Below, one piece after another: positions 16,112-24,125 of a stretch of DNA of 64,000 nt. The notes beneath the pieces were generated by a model. The model saw only the letters and a program-made list of their open reading frames with translations. It was not told the DNA's origin and searched no databases. Every line of letters begins with the position of its first letter. Position 1 is the stretch's first letter. The stretch is from Azospirillum sp. TSH64 (GTDB lineage: Bacteria > Pseudomonadota > Alphaproteobacteria > Azospirillales > Azospirillaceae), in NCBI RefSeq assembly GCF_003116035.1, contig NZ_LGQW01000015.1, positions 6,216,643 to 6,280,642 of the forward strand, read 5' to 3'. The translations under genes were made by a program, and so were the position numbers.

Positions 16112-17512
16112 ATGTCCCACATCCAGCGCTTCCCCTCCGCCGCCAAGGCCGCGTCGACCAACCCGCTGAAGATGAGCCAGCCGCTGGGCGCGGCGCTGGC
16201 CTATCTCGGCGTCGACCGCTGCCTGCCGCTGTTCCATGGCTCGCAGGGCTGCACCGCCTTCGGGCTGGTGCTGCTGGTGCGCCATTTCCGCGAGGCGATC
16301 CCGCTGCAGACCACGGCGATGGATCAGGTCGCCACCATTCTCGGCGGCTACGACAATCTGGAACAGGCGATCCGCACCATCGTCGAGCGCAACAATCCCG
16401 CCATGATCGGCGTCGCCACCACCGGCGTCACCGAGACCAAGGGCGAGGACATGGGCGGGCAATACACGCTGTTCCGCCAGCGCAACCCCGACATGGCCGA
16501 CACGGCGCTGGTCTTCGCCAACACTCCCGACTTCGCCGGCGGCTTCGAGGACGGCTTTGCCGCCGCGGTCACCGCCATCGTCGAGCGGCTGGTCGAACCG
16601 TCGCCGGTGCGCATCCCGACCCAGGTCAACGTGCTGGCCGGCTGCCACCTGTCGCCCGGCGACGTCGAGGAACTGCGCGACATCATCGAGGGCTTCGGCC
16701 TGTCGCCGATCTTCCTGCCCGACCTGTCGCTGTCGATGGCCGGCCGCCAGCCGTCCGACTTCACCGCCACCTCGCTGGGCGGCGTGACGGTCGATCAGAT
16801 CCGCGCCATGGGCGCTTCGGCCATCACCATCGTGGTCGGCGAGCATATGCGGGTGGCCGGCAACGCGCTGGAGCTGAAGACCGACGTGCCCAGCCATTTC
16901 TTCAACCGCCTGACCGGGCTGGAGGCGACGGACAAGCTGGTCCGGCTGCTGACGGAGCTGTCGGGCAAGCCGGCGCCCGCCCGGCTGCGGCGCCAGCGCG
17001 AAAGCCTCGTCGATGCCATGCTGGACGGGCATTTCTTCTACAGCCGCAAGCGCATCGCCGTCGCGCTGGAACCCGACCTGCTCTATGCCGTCACCGGCTT
17101 CCTCGCCGACATGGGGGCCGAGGTGATCGCCGCGGTGTCGCCGACGCAGAGCCCGGTGCTGGAGCGGCTGAAGGCCGCCACCATCATGGTCGGCGACCAT
17201 TCCGATGTCGAGACGCTGGCCCGCGATGCCGACCTGATCGTCTCCAACTCGCACGGGCGGCAGGGGGCGGCGCGGATCGGCGTGCCGCTGCACCGCATGG
17301 GCCTGCCGCTGTTCGACCGGCTGGGGGCTGGTCTGCGGGTGCAGGTCGGCTACCGCGGCACGCGGGAGCTGCTGTGCGAGATCGGCAACCTGTTCCTCTC
17401 CCGCGAGATGGACCACGAGAGCCATGCCCACGGGCAGGACCGGCACGGGCACGACAACCACGGGGAATCCCACGGCTGCGGAGGCGGATCATGCGGATGC
17501 AACGCCGTCTGA
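16112..17512 (+). CDS. nifN: Nitrogenase FeMo-cofactor scaffold protein NifN
   Basis: NifN, the NifK paralogue and partner of NifE. The 466 residues show NPLKMSQPLGAALAYLGV, the HGSQGCTAFGLVLLVRHF cluster region, TTGVTETKGEDM and the NSHGRQGAARIGVPLHRMGLPLFDR segment. ATG 16112 follows GGAG by about 10 bases; a GTG at 16103 overlapping the nifE stop is possible. The last 34 residues are unusual: at least eight histidines spaced among Asp and Gly, then GCGGGSCGCNAV with three cysteines, an apparent metal-binding tail not part of the core fold. It is the second gene of the nifENX operon. Confidence 0.97.
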   Translation: MSHIQRFPSAAKAASTNPLKMSQPLGAALAYLGVDRCLPLFHGSQGCTAFGLVLLVRHFREAIPLQTTAMDQVATILGGYDNLEQAIRTIVERNNPAMIGVATTGVTETKGEDMGGQYTLFRQRNPDMADTALVFANTPDFAGGFEDGFAAAVTAIVERLVEPSPVRIPTQVNVLAGCHLSPGDVEELRDIIEGFGLSPIFLPDLSLSMAGRQPSDFTATSLGGVTVDQIRAMGASAITIVVGEHMRVAGNALELKTDVPSHFFNRLTGLEATDKLVRLLTELSGKPAPARLRRQRESLVDAMLDGHFFYSRKRIAVALEPDLLYAVTGFLADMGAEVIAAVSPTQSPVLERLKAATIMVGDHSDVETLARDADLIVSNSHGRQGAARIGVPLHRMGLPLFDRLGAGLRVQVGYRGTRELLCEIGNLFLSREMDHESHAHGQDRHGHDNHGESHGCGGGSCGCNAV

Positions 17513-17550
17513 GCGTGGTGCAGGACCCACGTCCGACCAAAGGAGGATCG

Positions 17551-17949
17551 ATGAAGGTCGCTTTCTGCACCCAGGACATGCAGCACGTCGATGCGCATTT
17601 CGGCTGGGCCAAGAACATCGCCGTCTACCAGGTCGACCGCCAGGGCCATGCCTTTCTGGAGACCTTCCAGTTCGGCGGTTCGATGTTCGAGGACGGCAAC
17701 GAGGACAAGCTGGTGCCCAAGCTGGAGGCGCTGGCCGACGTCGCCATCCTCTATCTCTCGGCCATCGGCGCATCGGCCGCCGCCCGCGTGGTGGCGAAGA
17801 AGATCCATCCGGTGAAGGTCGAGGCCACCGACACAATCCCGGCCCTGCTCGACAAGCTGGTCCAGACGCTGAACGGCAATCCGCCGCCCTGGCTGCGCAA
17901 GGCGATGGGCGAAACGCCCGAATTCCATTTCGACGAGGAGGAGGTCTGA
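17551..17949 (+). CDS. nifX: Nitrogen fixation protein NifX
   Basis: A 132-residue single-domain protein of the NifX/NafY/NifB C-terminal family, which binds and carries NifB-co and FeMo-co precursors between NifB, NifEN and apo-nitrogenase. It has the family start MKVAFCTQDMQHVDAHFGWA and the ILYLSAIGASAAARV segment. AGGAGG lies 5 bases before the ATG. It follows nifN by 38 bases and is followed within two bases by the DUF269 gene. The acidic tail FHFDEEEV is typical. Confidence 0.97.
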   Translation: MKVAFCTQDMQHVDAHFGWAKNIAVYQVDRQGHAFLETFQFGGSMFEDGNEDKLVPKLEALADVAILYLSAIGASAAARVVAKKIHPVKVEATDTIPALLDKLVQTLNGNPPPWLRKAMGETPEFHFDEEEV

Positions 17950-17951
17950 GT

Positions 17952-18407
17952 ATGGCTGATGTGGCTGAATTGTCCGTCGCCGACCAGTTCGTGAAGACGC
18001 TGGTCCTGCTGTTCCGTGCCGAGGACAGCTATGGCGCCTGGGAAGGCAAGCCCGACGAGGCTCTGCTCGCCCCCTTCGTGCTCGACAAGGAGGCGCGGGC
18101 CGCCATCCCGATCATCGGCGATCCCGACCCGGACACGCTTTGGCGGCTGGAGCTGTTCTACAAGGCGGTCGGGCTGATGGTGGAGAAGCAGACCGGCCTG
18201 ATGGCCTCGCCGATGATGAAGATGAGCCATGAGGGCTTCGGCCGCATGATCCTCACCACCGGGCGGCTGGTGGTGGTGTCGAAGTCGCTGCGCGACGTCC
18301 ACCGCTTCGGCTTCCCCAGCATCGAAAAGCTCGCCGCCGACGGCGCCAGGCTGGTCGAGGACGCCGTGGCGCTGATCCGGGAATATCCCGACGTCGCGAA
18401 CCTCTGA
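17952..18407 (+). CDS. NifX-associated nitrogen fixation protein (DUF269)
   Basis: A 151-residue protein of the DUF269 family that regularly follows nifX in diazotrophs. Recognisable segments are VKTLVLLFRAEDSYGAWEG, the FYKAVGLMVEKQTGLM region and MMKMSHEGFGRMILTTGRL. No cysteine cluster or catalytic motif is visible; the molecular function is not established. It starts two bases after the nifX stop, so the two should be co-translated. Confidence 0.93.
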   Translation: MADVAELSVADQFVKTLVLLFRAEDSYGAWEGKPDEALLAPFVLDKEARAAIPIIGDPDPDTLWRLELFYKAVGLMVEKQTGLMASPMMKMSHEGFGRMILTTGRLVVVSKSLRDVHRFGFPSIEKLAADGARLVEDAVALIREYPDVANL

Positions 18408-18423
18408 AGCCGGGACCACGACC

Positions 18424-18624
18424 ATGAGCGACATCGACGCCCTGAAGGACGAGATCAAGAAGCTGAACGCCCGCGCCACCCAGAAGAAGATGGACCTGCA
18501 CGACTTGTCGGAAGAGCTTCCGCAGAATTGGCAATCCATCCTGACGGTGGCGCAGGAAACCTATGACGCGTTCAAGACCCTGACCGAGAAGCGGGCGGCG
18601 CTGAAAGCGCTGGAGACGGCGTAA
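18424..18624 (+). CDS. CCE_0567-family nif-associated small protein
   Basis: A 66-residue acidic/basic helical protein matching the CCE_0567 (DUF683) family, found between the DUF269 gene and the nif ferredoxin in many nif clusters. It is predicted to be two helices forming a coiled coil: DALKDEIKKLNARATQKKMD and the AYDAFKTLTEKRAALKALE region, separated by EELPQNWQ. A metal-binding role has been proposed for a cyanobacterial homologue; the function here is unproven. It starts 16 bases after the preceding stop codon. Confidence 0.9.
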   Translation: MSDIDALKDEIKKLNARATQKKMDLHDLSEELPQNWQSILTVAQETYDAFKTLTEKRAALKALETA

Positions 18625-18680
18625 CCCCACCATTCCCAAAGAATAGCTTAGGCGCACCCTTTCCCGAGAGGAGCATTCCC

Positions 18681-18974
18681 ATGGCTGAGTTCCTGACCGG
18701 CACCACCCGCGGTGGTCAGAGCTGGACCCCGAAATTCGTCCAATCCATCGACCAGAAGCAGTGCATCGGCTGCGGCCGCTGCTTCAAGGTGTGCGGGCGC
18801 GGCGTGCTCGACATGATCGGCCTGACCGAGGACGGCGACATCGTCGACGCCTTCGACGACGAGGCCGAGAAGAAGATCATGACGGTCAAGGAAGCGGCCA
18901 ACTGCATCGGCTGCGAAAGCTGCTCCAAGGTATGCTCGAAGAGCTGCATCACCCATGCGCCGGTGGCGGCCTAG
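18681..18974 (+). CDS. fdxB: Nif-specific ferredoxin III
   Basis: A 97-residue 2[4Fe-4S] ferredoxin. The first cluster motif is CIGCGRCFKVCGRG (residues 31-44), the second CIGCESCSKVCSKSC (74-88). A long insertion between them carries the acidic DGDIVDAFDDEAEKK segment. This arrangement is that of nif-specific ferredoxin III, which supplies electrons for nitrogenase or cofactor assembly. AGAGGAG lies before the ATG. It is the last gene of the nifE-nifN-nifX-DUF269-CCE_0567-fdxB operon and is followed by two large hairpins. Confidence 0.95.
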   Translation: MAEFLTGTTRGGQSWTPKFVQSIDQKQCIGCGRCFKVCGRGVLDMIGLTEDGDIVDAFDDEAEKKIMTVKEAANCIGCESCSKVCSKSCITHAPVAA

Positions 18975-18975
18975 A

Positions 18976-19015
18976 GTGTGATCGGTTCAAGCGGAAGCGC
19001 TTGAACCGATCATAC
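18976..19015. repeat. Long palindrome after fdxB
   Basis: A perfect 14-bp inverted repeat (18980-18993 with 18998-19011) around a GAAG loop. Further pairing of flanking bases extends it to about 18 bp if one G-T pair is allowed. It begins two bases after the fdxB stop codon and has no T-run. Palindromes of this kind, flanked by CTAGAG, look like members of a dispersed alphaproteobacterial repeat family (inference). It would also act as a 3' stabiliser of the nif transcript. Confidence 0.75.
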
Positions 19016-19030
19016 GGAAAACCAAAAGCC

Positions 19031-19072
19031 TAGGGTCTGTCTGGTGCTTCGATGAGCATCTGACAGACCCTA
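19031..19072. terminator. Second long hairpin, terminator between fdxB and gshA
   Basis: An 11-bp perfect outer stem (19031-19041 with 19062-19072), then one T-T mismatch and six more pairs, around a 6-base loop. Read on the minus strand it is followed by GGCTTTTGG, so it can terminate gshA. On the plus strand it is followed by AAAAG and could only act as a pause. It lies 41 bases from the gshA stop. Confidence 0.75.
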
Positions 19073-19113
19073 AAAAGCTGAGGCTGACGCACGGGCGCCA
19101 GCCCCCACCCGTC

Positions 19114-20478
19114 TCAGTACGCGTATTCCTTGAACACGGGATCGACGCTGCCGCCCCAGGGGCCGTTGAACTTCTCCAGAAGCTCGTCGGCGGGGCTGCG
19201 GCCGGTCTCGGCGACGACCTGAAGCGTGTCGAGGAAGTGGGTCTCGTCGTCGCCCCAATTGTCGTTGCGGGCGCGGCGGGCCAGACCGTCGCGGGCAATC
19301 GCCAACATCTCCAACGCCACGTTCCGCACCGTCCCGTTGCGGAAGGTCGTGCGCAGGCCGGACCGCGGCACCTCGGCGCGCAGATGCGCGCGCTCCACCG
19401 TCGTCCAGTCCTTCACCAGATCCCAGGCGGCATCCAGCGCCACCTGATCGTAGAGCAGCCCCACCCACAGGGCCGGCAGGGCGCACAGGCTGCGCCACGG
19501 GCCGCCGTCGGCGCCACGCATCTCCAGATACTTCTTCAGCCGCGCTTCCGGAAAGGCCGTGGTGGTGTGGTCGGCCCAGTCGGTGATCAGCGGCAGCTCG
19601 CCCGGCAGCGCCGGCAGCTTGCCATCCATGAAATCGCGGAAGGACTGGCCGGCCGCATCGATATAGGTGCCGTCGCGGTAGACGAAGTACATCGGCGTGT
19701 CGAGCAGATAGTCGACATAGCGCTCGAAACCGAAGCCGTCCTCGAACACGAAGGGAATGTCGCCGGTACGGTCCGCGTCGGTGTCGGTCCAGATGTGGCT
19801 GCGGAAGCTCTGGAAGCCGTTCGGCTTGCCCTCGGTGAAAGGGGACATGGCGAACAGGGCGGTGGCGATGGGCTGGAGGGCCAGCGACACGCGGAACTTC
19901 TTCACCATGTCGGCTTCGGAGGCGAAGTCGAGGTTCACCTGCACGGTGCAGGTCCGCGTCATCATGTCGAGGCCGAGCGAGCCGACCTTCGGCATGTAGT
20001 CGCGCATGATCTTGTAGCGGCCCTTCGGCATCCAGGGGATGTCGTCGCGCGTCCATTTCGGCTGGAAGCCCAGCCCCATCATGGCGATGCCCAGCTCGCT
20101 CCCGACCTCCTTCACCTGGCGCAGGTGGCGGTGCACCTCGGCGCAGGTCTGGTGCAGGGTCTCCAGCGGGGCGCCGGACAGCTCGACCTGCCCGCCGGGC
20201 TCCAGCGTGATGTTGGCCATGTCCTGGACCAACGCGATGATGTTGCCCTTCTCCTCCACCGGCTGCCAGCCGAAGCGGGTCATGCGGGTCAGCAGTTCGC
20301 GGATGCCGTCCGGCCCGTCATAGGGCAGCGGCCGCAGGTCGGAGGTGCGGTAGGCGAATTTCTCGTGCTCGGTCCCGATGCGCCAGTCGGGTGCCGGCTT
20401 GCAGCCGGATTCGAGATAGGCCGCAAGCTGGCGGCGGTCGGTGATGGGTTCGCCGCGCGTTGTCGGGGGTGCGGACAT
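19114..20478 (-). CDS. gshA: Glutamate--cysteine ligase (class 2)
   Basis: A 454-residue enzyme making gamma-glutamylcysteine from glutamate and cysteine with ATP, the first step of glutathione synthesis. It belongs to the alphaproteobacterial/plant type: IGTEHEKFAYR at residues 33-43 carries the metal-binding glutamates, ITLEPGGQVELSGAP is the substrate-loop signature, and TCTVQVNLDF plus WTDTDADRTG match the family. Length is normal. The gene stands alone, upstream of no glutathione synthetase; the gene behind it (rsmE) is in the same direction 48 bases away, so they may be co-transcribed. Confidence 0.95.
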   Translation of the reverse strand: MSAPPTTRGEPITDRRQLAAYLESGCKPAPDWRIGTEHEKFAYRTSDLRPLPYDGPDGIRELLTRMTRFGWQPVEEKGNIIALVQDMANITLEPGGQVELSGAPLETLHQTCAEVHRHLRQVKEVGSELGIAMMGLGFQPKWTRDDIPWMPKGRYKIMRDYMPKVGSLGLDMMTRTCTVQVNLDFASEADMVKKFRVSLALQPIATALFAMSPFTEGKPNGFQSFRSHIWTDTDADRTGDIPFVFEDGFGFERYVDYLLDTPMYFVYRDGTYIDAAGQSFRDFMDGKLPALPGELPLITDWADHTTTAFPEARLKKYLEMRGADGGPWRSLCALPALWVGLLYDQVALDAAWDLVKDWTTVERAHLRAEVPRSGLRTTFRNGTVRNVALEMLAIARDGLARRARNDNWGDDETHFLDTLQVVAETGRSPADELLEKFNGPWGGSVDPVFKEYAY

Positions 20479-20526
20479 GAAGTCTCTCGCGGGAAGTGGA
20501 CGGAGGTTCGGCCGGGTGACGGCCGG

Positions 20527-21306
20527 TTATGGGATCGGCGCGCGGAAAGGCGGACGCCGGTCGCTTCCCCCGGCAGTCCAATCCCCGGCCAAGGACTGCC
20601 AGCAAGCCAACGCCGCCACCACCGCCGTGTCGGCCCGCAGAATGCGCGGACCCAATCCCACCGGAACAACAAAGGGAAGTTTGGCGAGTTCGTCAAGTTC
20701 CGACTGGTCGAAGCCGCCCTCCGGCCCGACCAGCAAGGCGGCCGGCCCGGGCAGCGCATCGCGCAGCACCTCGGCCACCGGACGGGCGGACCCGGCCTCC
20801 GCGCACAGATAGAGCCTGCGGTCGGCCGGCCAGCCGGCCAGCGCGCGGTCCAGCGGCACCGCCTCGCCCATCTCCGGCACGCTGAGGCGCTCGCACTGCT
20901 CGGCCGCCTCCACCGCGTTGGCGCGCAGCCGGTCGAGGTTGACGCGGTTGGGATCGGTTCGCCGGGTGAAGACCGGCCACAGGCGGGACACCCCCATCTC
21001 CGTCGCCTTCTCCGCGACGAAGTCGATGCGGCCCTTCTTCAGCGGCGCGAACAATAGCCACAGGTCCGGGGTGGTGTCCTGCTCCCGCCGCTGCTCGGCC
21101 ACGGTCAGCGAGCACCAGCCCTTGCCGAAGCCGTCGATGACCGCCCGCCATTCGCCGTCGCGGCCGTTGAACACCGCAACGGAGTCGCCGCGGTCCAGCC
21201 GCAGGACATGGCGGAGGAAATGGGCGCGCTCATGGTCGAGCCCGACCGACTGGCCTTCGGCCAGCGGGCTGTCGACATACAGGCGGGTCTTGATCGGGTC
21301 GGCCAT
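20527..21306 (-). CDS. rsmE: 16S rRNA (uracil-1498-N3)-methyltransferase
   Basis: A 259-residue SPOUT-family methyltransferase that modifies U1498 of 16S rRNA. The N-terminal PUA-like part contains RAHFLRHVLRLDRGD. The SPOUT knot is visible as LLVGPEGGFDQSELDEL, followed by LGPRILRADTAVVAAL near the C-terminus. An FAPLKKGRIDFVAEKATEMG segment is strictly family-typical. It is followed by gshA on the same strand. Confidence 0.95.
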   Translation of the reverse strand: MADPIKTRLYVDSPLAEGQSVGLDHERAHFLRHVLRLDRGDSVAVFNGRDGEWRAVIDGFGKGWCSLTVAEQRREQDTTPDLWLLFAPLKKGRIDFVAEKATEMGVSRLWPVFTRRTDPNRVNLDRLRANAVEAAEQCERLSVPEMGEAVPLDRALAGWPADRRLYLCAEAGSARPVAEVLRDALPGPAALLVGPEGGFDQSELDELAKLPFVVPVGLGPRILRADTAVVAALACWQSLAGDWTAGGSDRRPPFRAPIP

Positions 21307-21482
21307 GGCATTCGTCTCCGCGGGGCGGTGGAGACTATAAAGCGGATCGCGTGAAACCGGACGAGATTTGACGCGCGAGGCAGCCCTTCAAATACAGCGC
21401 CAAAGGTTCATGCGCTTCACGGTAGACGCACCGAGGCTTCGGACGGGGGCGCCACGTGCCGAACCCGGTCCGGAGGCCGGCG

Positions 21483-21872
21483 TCAGCCGACGGCGATCAG
21501 GGAGTCGATCTGCCGGCGCAGGTCGTTGGGCTGGACCGGCTTGTGCAGGATGCGGATTTGCTCAGCCTTGGCCGCGGCCATCAGTTCGGCCCCGGTGTCG
21601 CCGGTCAGGATGATCGCAGGCACGGTGACGCCACAGGCCTCCCGCACCGCCCGCACGGCGGTGATGCCGGACCAGCCGTCGCGCAGCCGGTAGTCAGACA
21701 GGATCACGTTGGGCAGTGGGCAGCCGGGCAGCTTCGCCAGGACGGTTTCCACATCCTCGGCGGCAAGCACCTGATAGCCCCAGGTGTCCAGCATGATCTC
21801 CATCCCGGCCAGAATGATCGACTCGTCGTCGATGACGACGGCGAAACGGTCCGGTGTTGTGCTCATGTCCAT
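21483..21872 (-). CDS. Stand-alone response regulator receiver protein
   Basis: A 129-residue single-domain response regulator. The acidic pair Asp15-Asp16, phospho-acceptor Asp60 (ILSDYRL), Thr90 (IILTGDT) and Lys111-Pro112 (ILHKPVQ) are all in place, so it should be phosphorylatable. No output domain is present. The LSDYRLRDGWSGI form with DxRL resembles CheY-like receivers found attached to hybrid kinases. No kinase gene is adjacent; the partner is unknown. It is a monocistronic unit on the minus strand, with 170 bases before rsmE. Confidence 0.92.
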   Translation of the reverse strand: MDMSTTPDRFAVVIDDESIILAGMEIMLDTWGYQVLAAEDVETVLAKLPGCPLPNVILSDYRLRDGWSGITAVRAVREACGVTVPAIILTGDTGAELMAAAKAEQIRILHKPVQPNDLRRQIDSLIAVG

Positions 21873-22086
21873 TTACGATTGCAGGCCGCTGAGGTTATGA
21901 CAAAGAAACAGTATTGGCACGATTTTGACGGGCGCAAGATCACAGGCTGCAATTTTCCATGGCTTGAGCTCGGGTGATTTGCCGCACCGCGCTTGCCGCA
22001 CGGAGGCCAGCCCGATACCTTCCCCGTCATCCACGCCCTGATTGGCTGGTCAGACATCCTCATAGCACAGCGGAACCGCTGCCGTC

Positions 22087-23034
22087 ATGCCCACTGCCTC
22101 CACCGGCCCCACTCTGCCCGAGTCCGGCTTCACCGACATCCGCCAGGACGGCTGGATCGCGCGGAAGCTCCCGCCCCGCGTGCGCCCTTATGTCACACTG
22201 GCGCGACTCGACCGTCCCATCGGGACATGGCTTCTGCTGTTCCCCTGCTGGTGGAGCGTGGCGCTGGCCATGCCGCAGCCCTTCCGTGACTGGCCGACGC
22301 TGCTCTGGCTGATGGCGCTGTTCGGCGTCGGCGCGGTGCTGATGCGCGGCGCCGGCTGTACCGTCAACGACATCCTCGACCGCAAGTTCGACGCGATGGT
22401 GGAGCGCACCCGCTCACGCCCGATCCCGTCGGGTCAGGTGTCGGTGCGTCAGGCCCTGGCCTTCCTCGCCGCCCAGCTTCTGGTGTCGCTGCTGATCCTG
22501 GTCCAGCTGGGCACGACGGCCATCGGGCTGGGGGTGCTGTCGCTACTGCTGGTCTTCACCTACCCGCTGATGAAGCGCATCACCTGGTGGCCGCAGGCTT
22601 TCCTGGGGCTGACCTTCAACTGGGGCGCCCTGATGGGCTGGGCCACGGTTCAGAACGACGTCGGCTGGCCGGCCTTGGCGCTCTATGTGACGGGCGTCGC
22701 CTGGACGCTGGGCTATGACACCATCTACGCCCATCAGGACAAGGAGGACGATGCTCGCATCGGCGTGAAGTCCACCGCGCTGCGCCTGGGCGACCAGAGC
22801 AAGATCTGGATCTATGGCTTCTACACCCTGACCTATGTCGGCATCGGCATCGCCGGGCGTCTGGCGGGCCTGGGCGGGCTGTTCCTGCCGGTGCTGTCGC
22901 TGGCGGCCCTGCAGCTGGCCTGGCAGGTCGCGACCTGGCGGCCGGACGATCAGGGCGATTGCCTGGACAAGTTCAAGTCCAACCGCTGGTTCGGCTGGCT
23001 GGTGCTGGCGGCAATCCTGGCGGGGAAGATTTAA
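22087..23034 (+). CDS. ubiA: 4-hydroxybenzoate polyprenyltransferase
   Basis: UbiA attaches the polyprenyl chain to 4-hydroxybenzoate in ubiquinone synthesis at the inner membrane. In this 315-residue protein the first Asp-rich motif is NDILDRKFDAMVERT (about residues 98-112) and the second is YDTIYAHQDKEDDARIGVKS (about 216-235). Around them lie seven to nine hydrophobic segments, for example WLLLFPCWWSVALAM and FLAAQLLVSLLILVQLG. The SRPIPSG motif after the first Asp cluster is conserved. It is a single gene in divergent orientation to the receiver protein. Confidence 0.95.
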   Translation: MPTASTGPTLPESGFTDIRQDGWIARKLPPRVRPYVTLARLDRPIGTWLLLFPCWWSVALAMPQPFRDWPTLLWLMALFGVGAVLMRGAGCTVNDILDRKFDAMVERTRSRPIPSGQVSVRQALAFLAAQLLVSLLILVQLGTTAIGLGVLSLLLVFTYPLMKRITWWPQAFLGLTFNWGALMGWATVQNDVGWPALALYVTGVAWTLGYDTIYAHQDKEDDARIGVKSTALRLGDQSKIWIYGFYTLTYVGIGIAGRLAGLGGLFLPVLSLAALQLAWQVATWRPDDQGDCLDKFKSNRWFGWLVLAAILAGKI

Positions 23035-23088
23035 GCGGGCATTGTGGGAGGGTGTCGGCTTCGATGCCCGAACCTCCGCACAAACGAA

Positions 23089-23113
23089 AAGGGCGGAGCC
23101 AAGCCCCGCCCTT
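23089..23113 (-). terminator. Intrinsic terminator of the CHAP-domain gene
   Basis: AAGGGCGG pairs with CCGCCCTT around a 9-base loop; on the minus strand the stem is followed by TTCGTTTG. It lies 25 bases beyond the stop of the CHAP gene and may also end ubiA transcripts. Confidence 0.7.
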
Positions 23114-23137
23114 CCTGAAAACCTGATGCTATGCCGC

Positions 23138-23983
23138 TCAGCGTTCGCTGGTGTCGGCCAGCTGGGCGACGGCGTTGCCGGAGCCGGGCTTGCGGCCGGG
23201 AGCGACGGTGCGGTGGCTGCCGGGACCGGAAAGCTCGGCGACCGTGACTGGGGCGGACTGCGCACCGGACGGCTTGCGCGACGGCAGCACCGCGACGTCG
23301 ATGCGCTGCGGCTTCTGCGGCGTCTGGGAGGCGACGGCGGTCGTGGCAAGGCTCTGCGGCTTGCGGCCGGGGACCGAGACGCTGAGGTTCTTCTGCGGGT
23401 GCAGGGAGGCTTCCATCATGCGCGGGCCGTTGGCCTTGGCACGGCCACGCGGGCTGCTGGCGAAGCCCTGGTCCATGCCGCGGTCGCCGGCATCCAGCAT
23501 CCGGCCGCCGCGCGGGGCGTCGGACTCGCCTTCCGGCAGGATGAAGCCGTAGGCGGCGTAGACGCGCAGACCCATCTGGTCGGTCGGCTCGTGCCAGACG
23601 CGGACCGCGGACCAGTCGTTGTTGCGGGACACGTCGACCACCCGCATGCCGCGGCGAAGCCCGTCGCCGTCGATCCAGCTGTGATCGACCTCGATGGTGC
23701 GGCGGTCGATCACCGCGCTGACCAGCGAGACGTGGCCGCGGCGCATGTGGCCGGTGCGCTTGAAGACGAGGACGGAGCCGATGGCGGGGCGGTGTTCGCG
23801 GTCATACTGGCCGGCGGCGTGATCCCACCAGGTCCAGGCGTCGCCGCGTATGGTGAAGTCGGAGATGGAGCGGACCGTCCGAACGCAATCGCCGTCTTGT
23901 GCGGCCGCCGTCGACACGGTAAGGGGGCTCAGCGCGATCAAAGCCGCAAACGAAAGGCCGATGGCGGTTCCCCTCTGCCGCAT
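23138..23983 (-). CDS. Exported CHAP-domain protein (putative peptidoglycan hydrolase)
   Basis: A 281-residue protein with a Sec signal peptide (MRQRGTAIGLSFAALIAL... cleavage near AAAQDG). The next 110 residues form a CHAP amidase/peptidase domain: candidate catalytic Cys in GDCVRTVRS, SVLVFKR, and the catalytic His in MRRGHVSLVSAVID, followed by EVDHSWID. The C-terminal third is low-complexity, rich in Pro, Arg, Lys, Ser and Ala, with a recurring GRKP/SRKP motif (four times), perhaps for cell-wall binding. The start at 23983 was chosen because it opens the signal peptide and follows GGGGGAG. CHAP enzymes cut peptidoglycan stem peptides; the exact bond here is not known. Confidence 0.85.
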   Translation of the reverse strand: MRQRGTAIGLSFAALIALSPLTVSTAAAQDGDCVRTVRSISDFTIRGDAWTWWDHAAGQYDREHRPAIGSVLVFKRTGHMRRGHVSLVSAVIDRRTIEVDHSWIDGDGLRRGMRVVDVSRNNDWSAVRVWHEPTDQMGLRVYAAYGFILPEGESDAPRGGRMLDAGDRGMDQGFASSPRGRAKANGPRMMEASLHPQKNLSVSVPGRKPQSLATTAVASQTPQKPQRIDVAVLPSRKPSGAQSAPVTVAELSGPGSHRTVAPGRKPGSGNAVAQLADTSER

Positions 23984-24125
23984 GACTCCCCCAATCCCTC
24001 TGTTTTCCCCTGGTGGAAACGGGTAACACGGGTTCGCAGCTGTGTCTACACCGTTTGAATTATGTAACATTGATAAGCCACCGCCAGCCTTCCTCCCAAC
24101 AGCGGAGCCCCTTGGGAAACCTCGT

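Noticed and set aside
15961..17550. Long reading frame continuous with nifX
   Set aside because: The part before 17551 is an out-of-frame shadow of nifN with Arg/Ala/Pro-rich composition; nifX starts at the ATG after AGGAGG.
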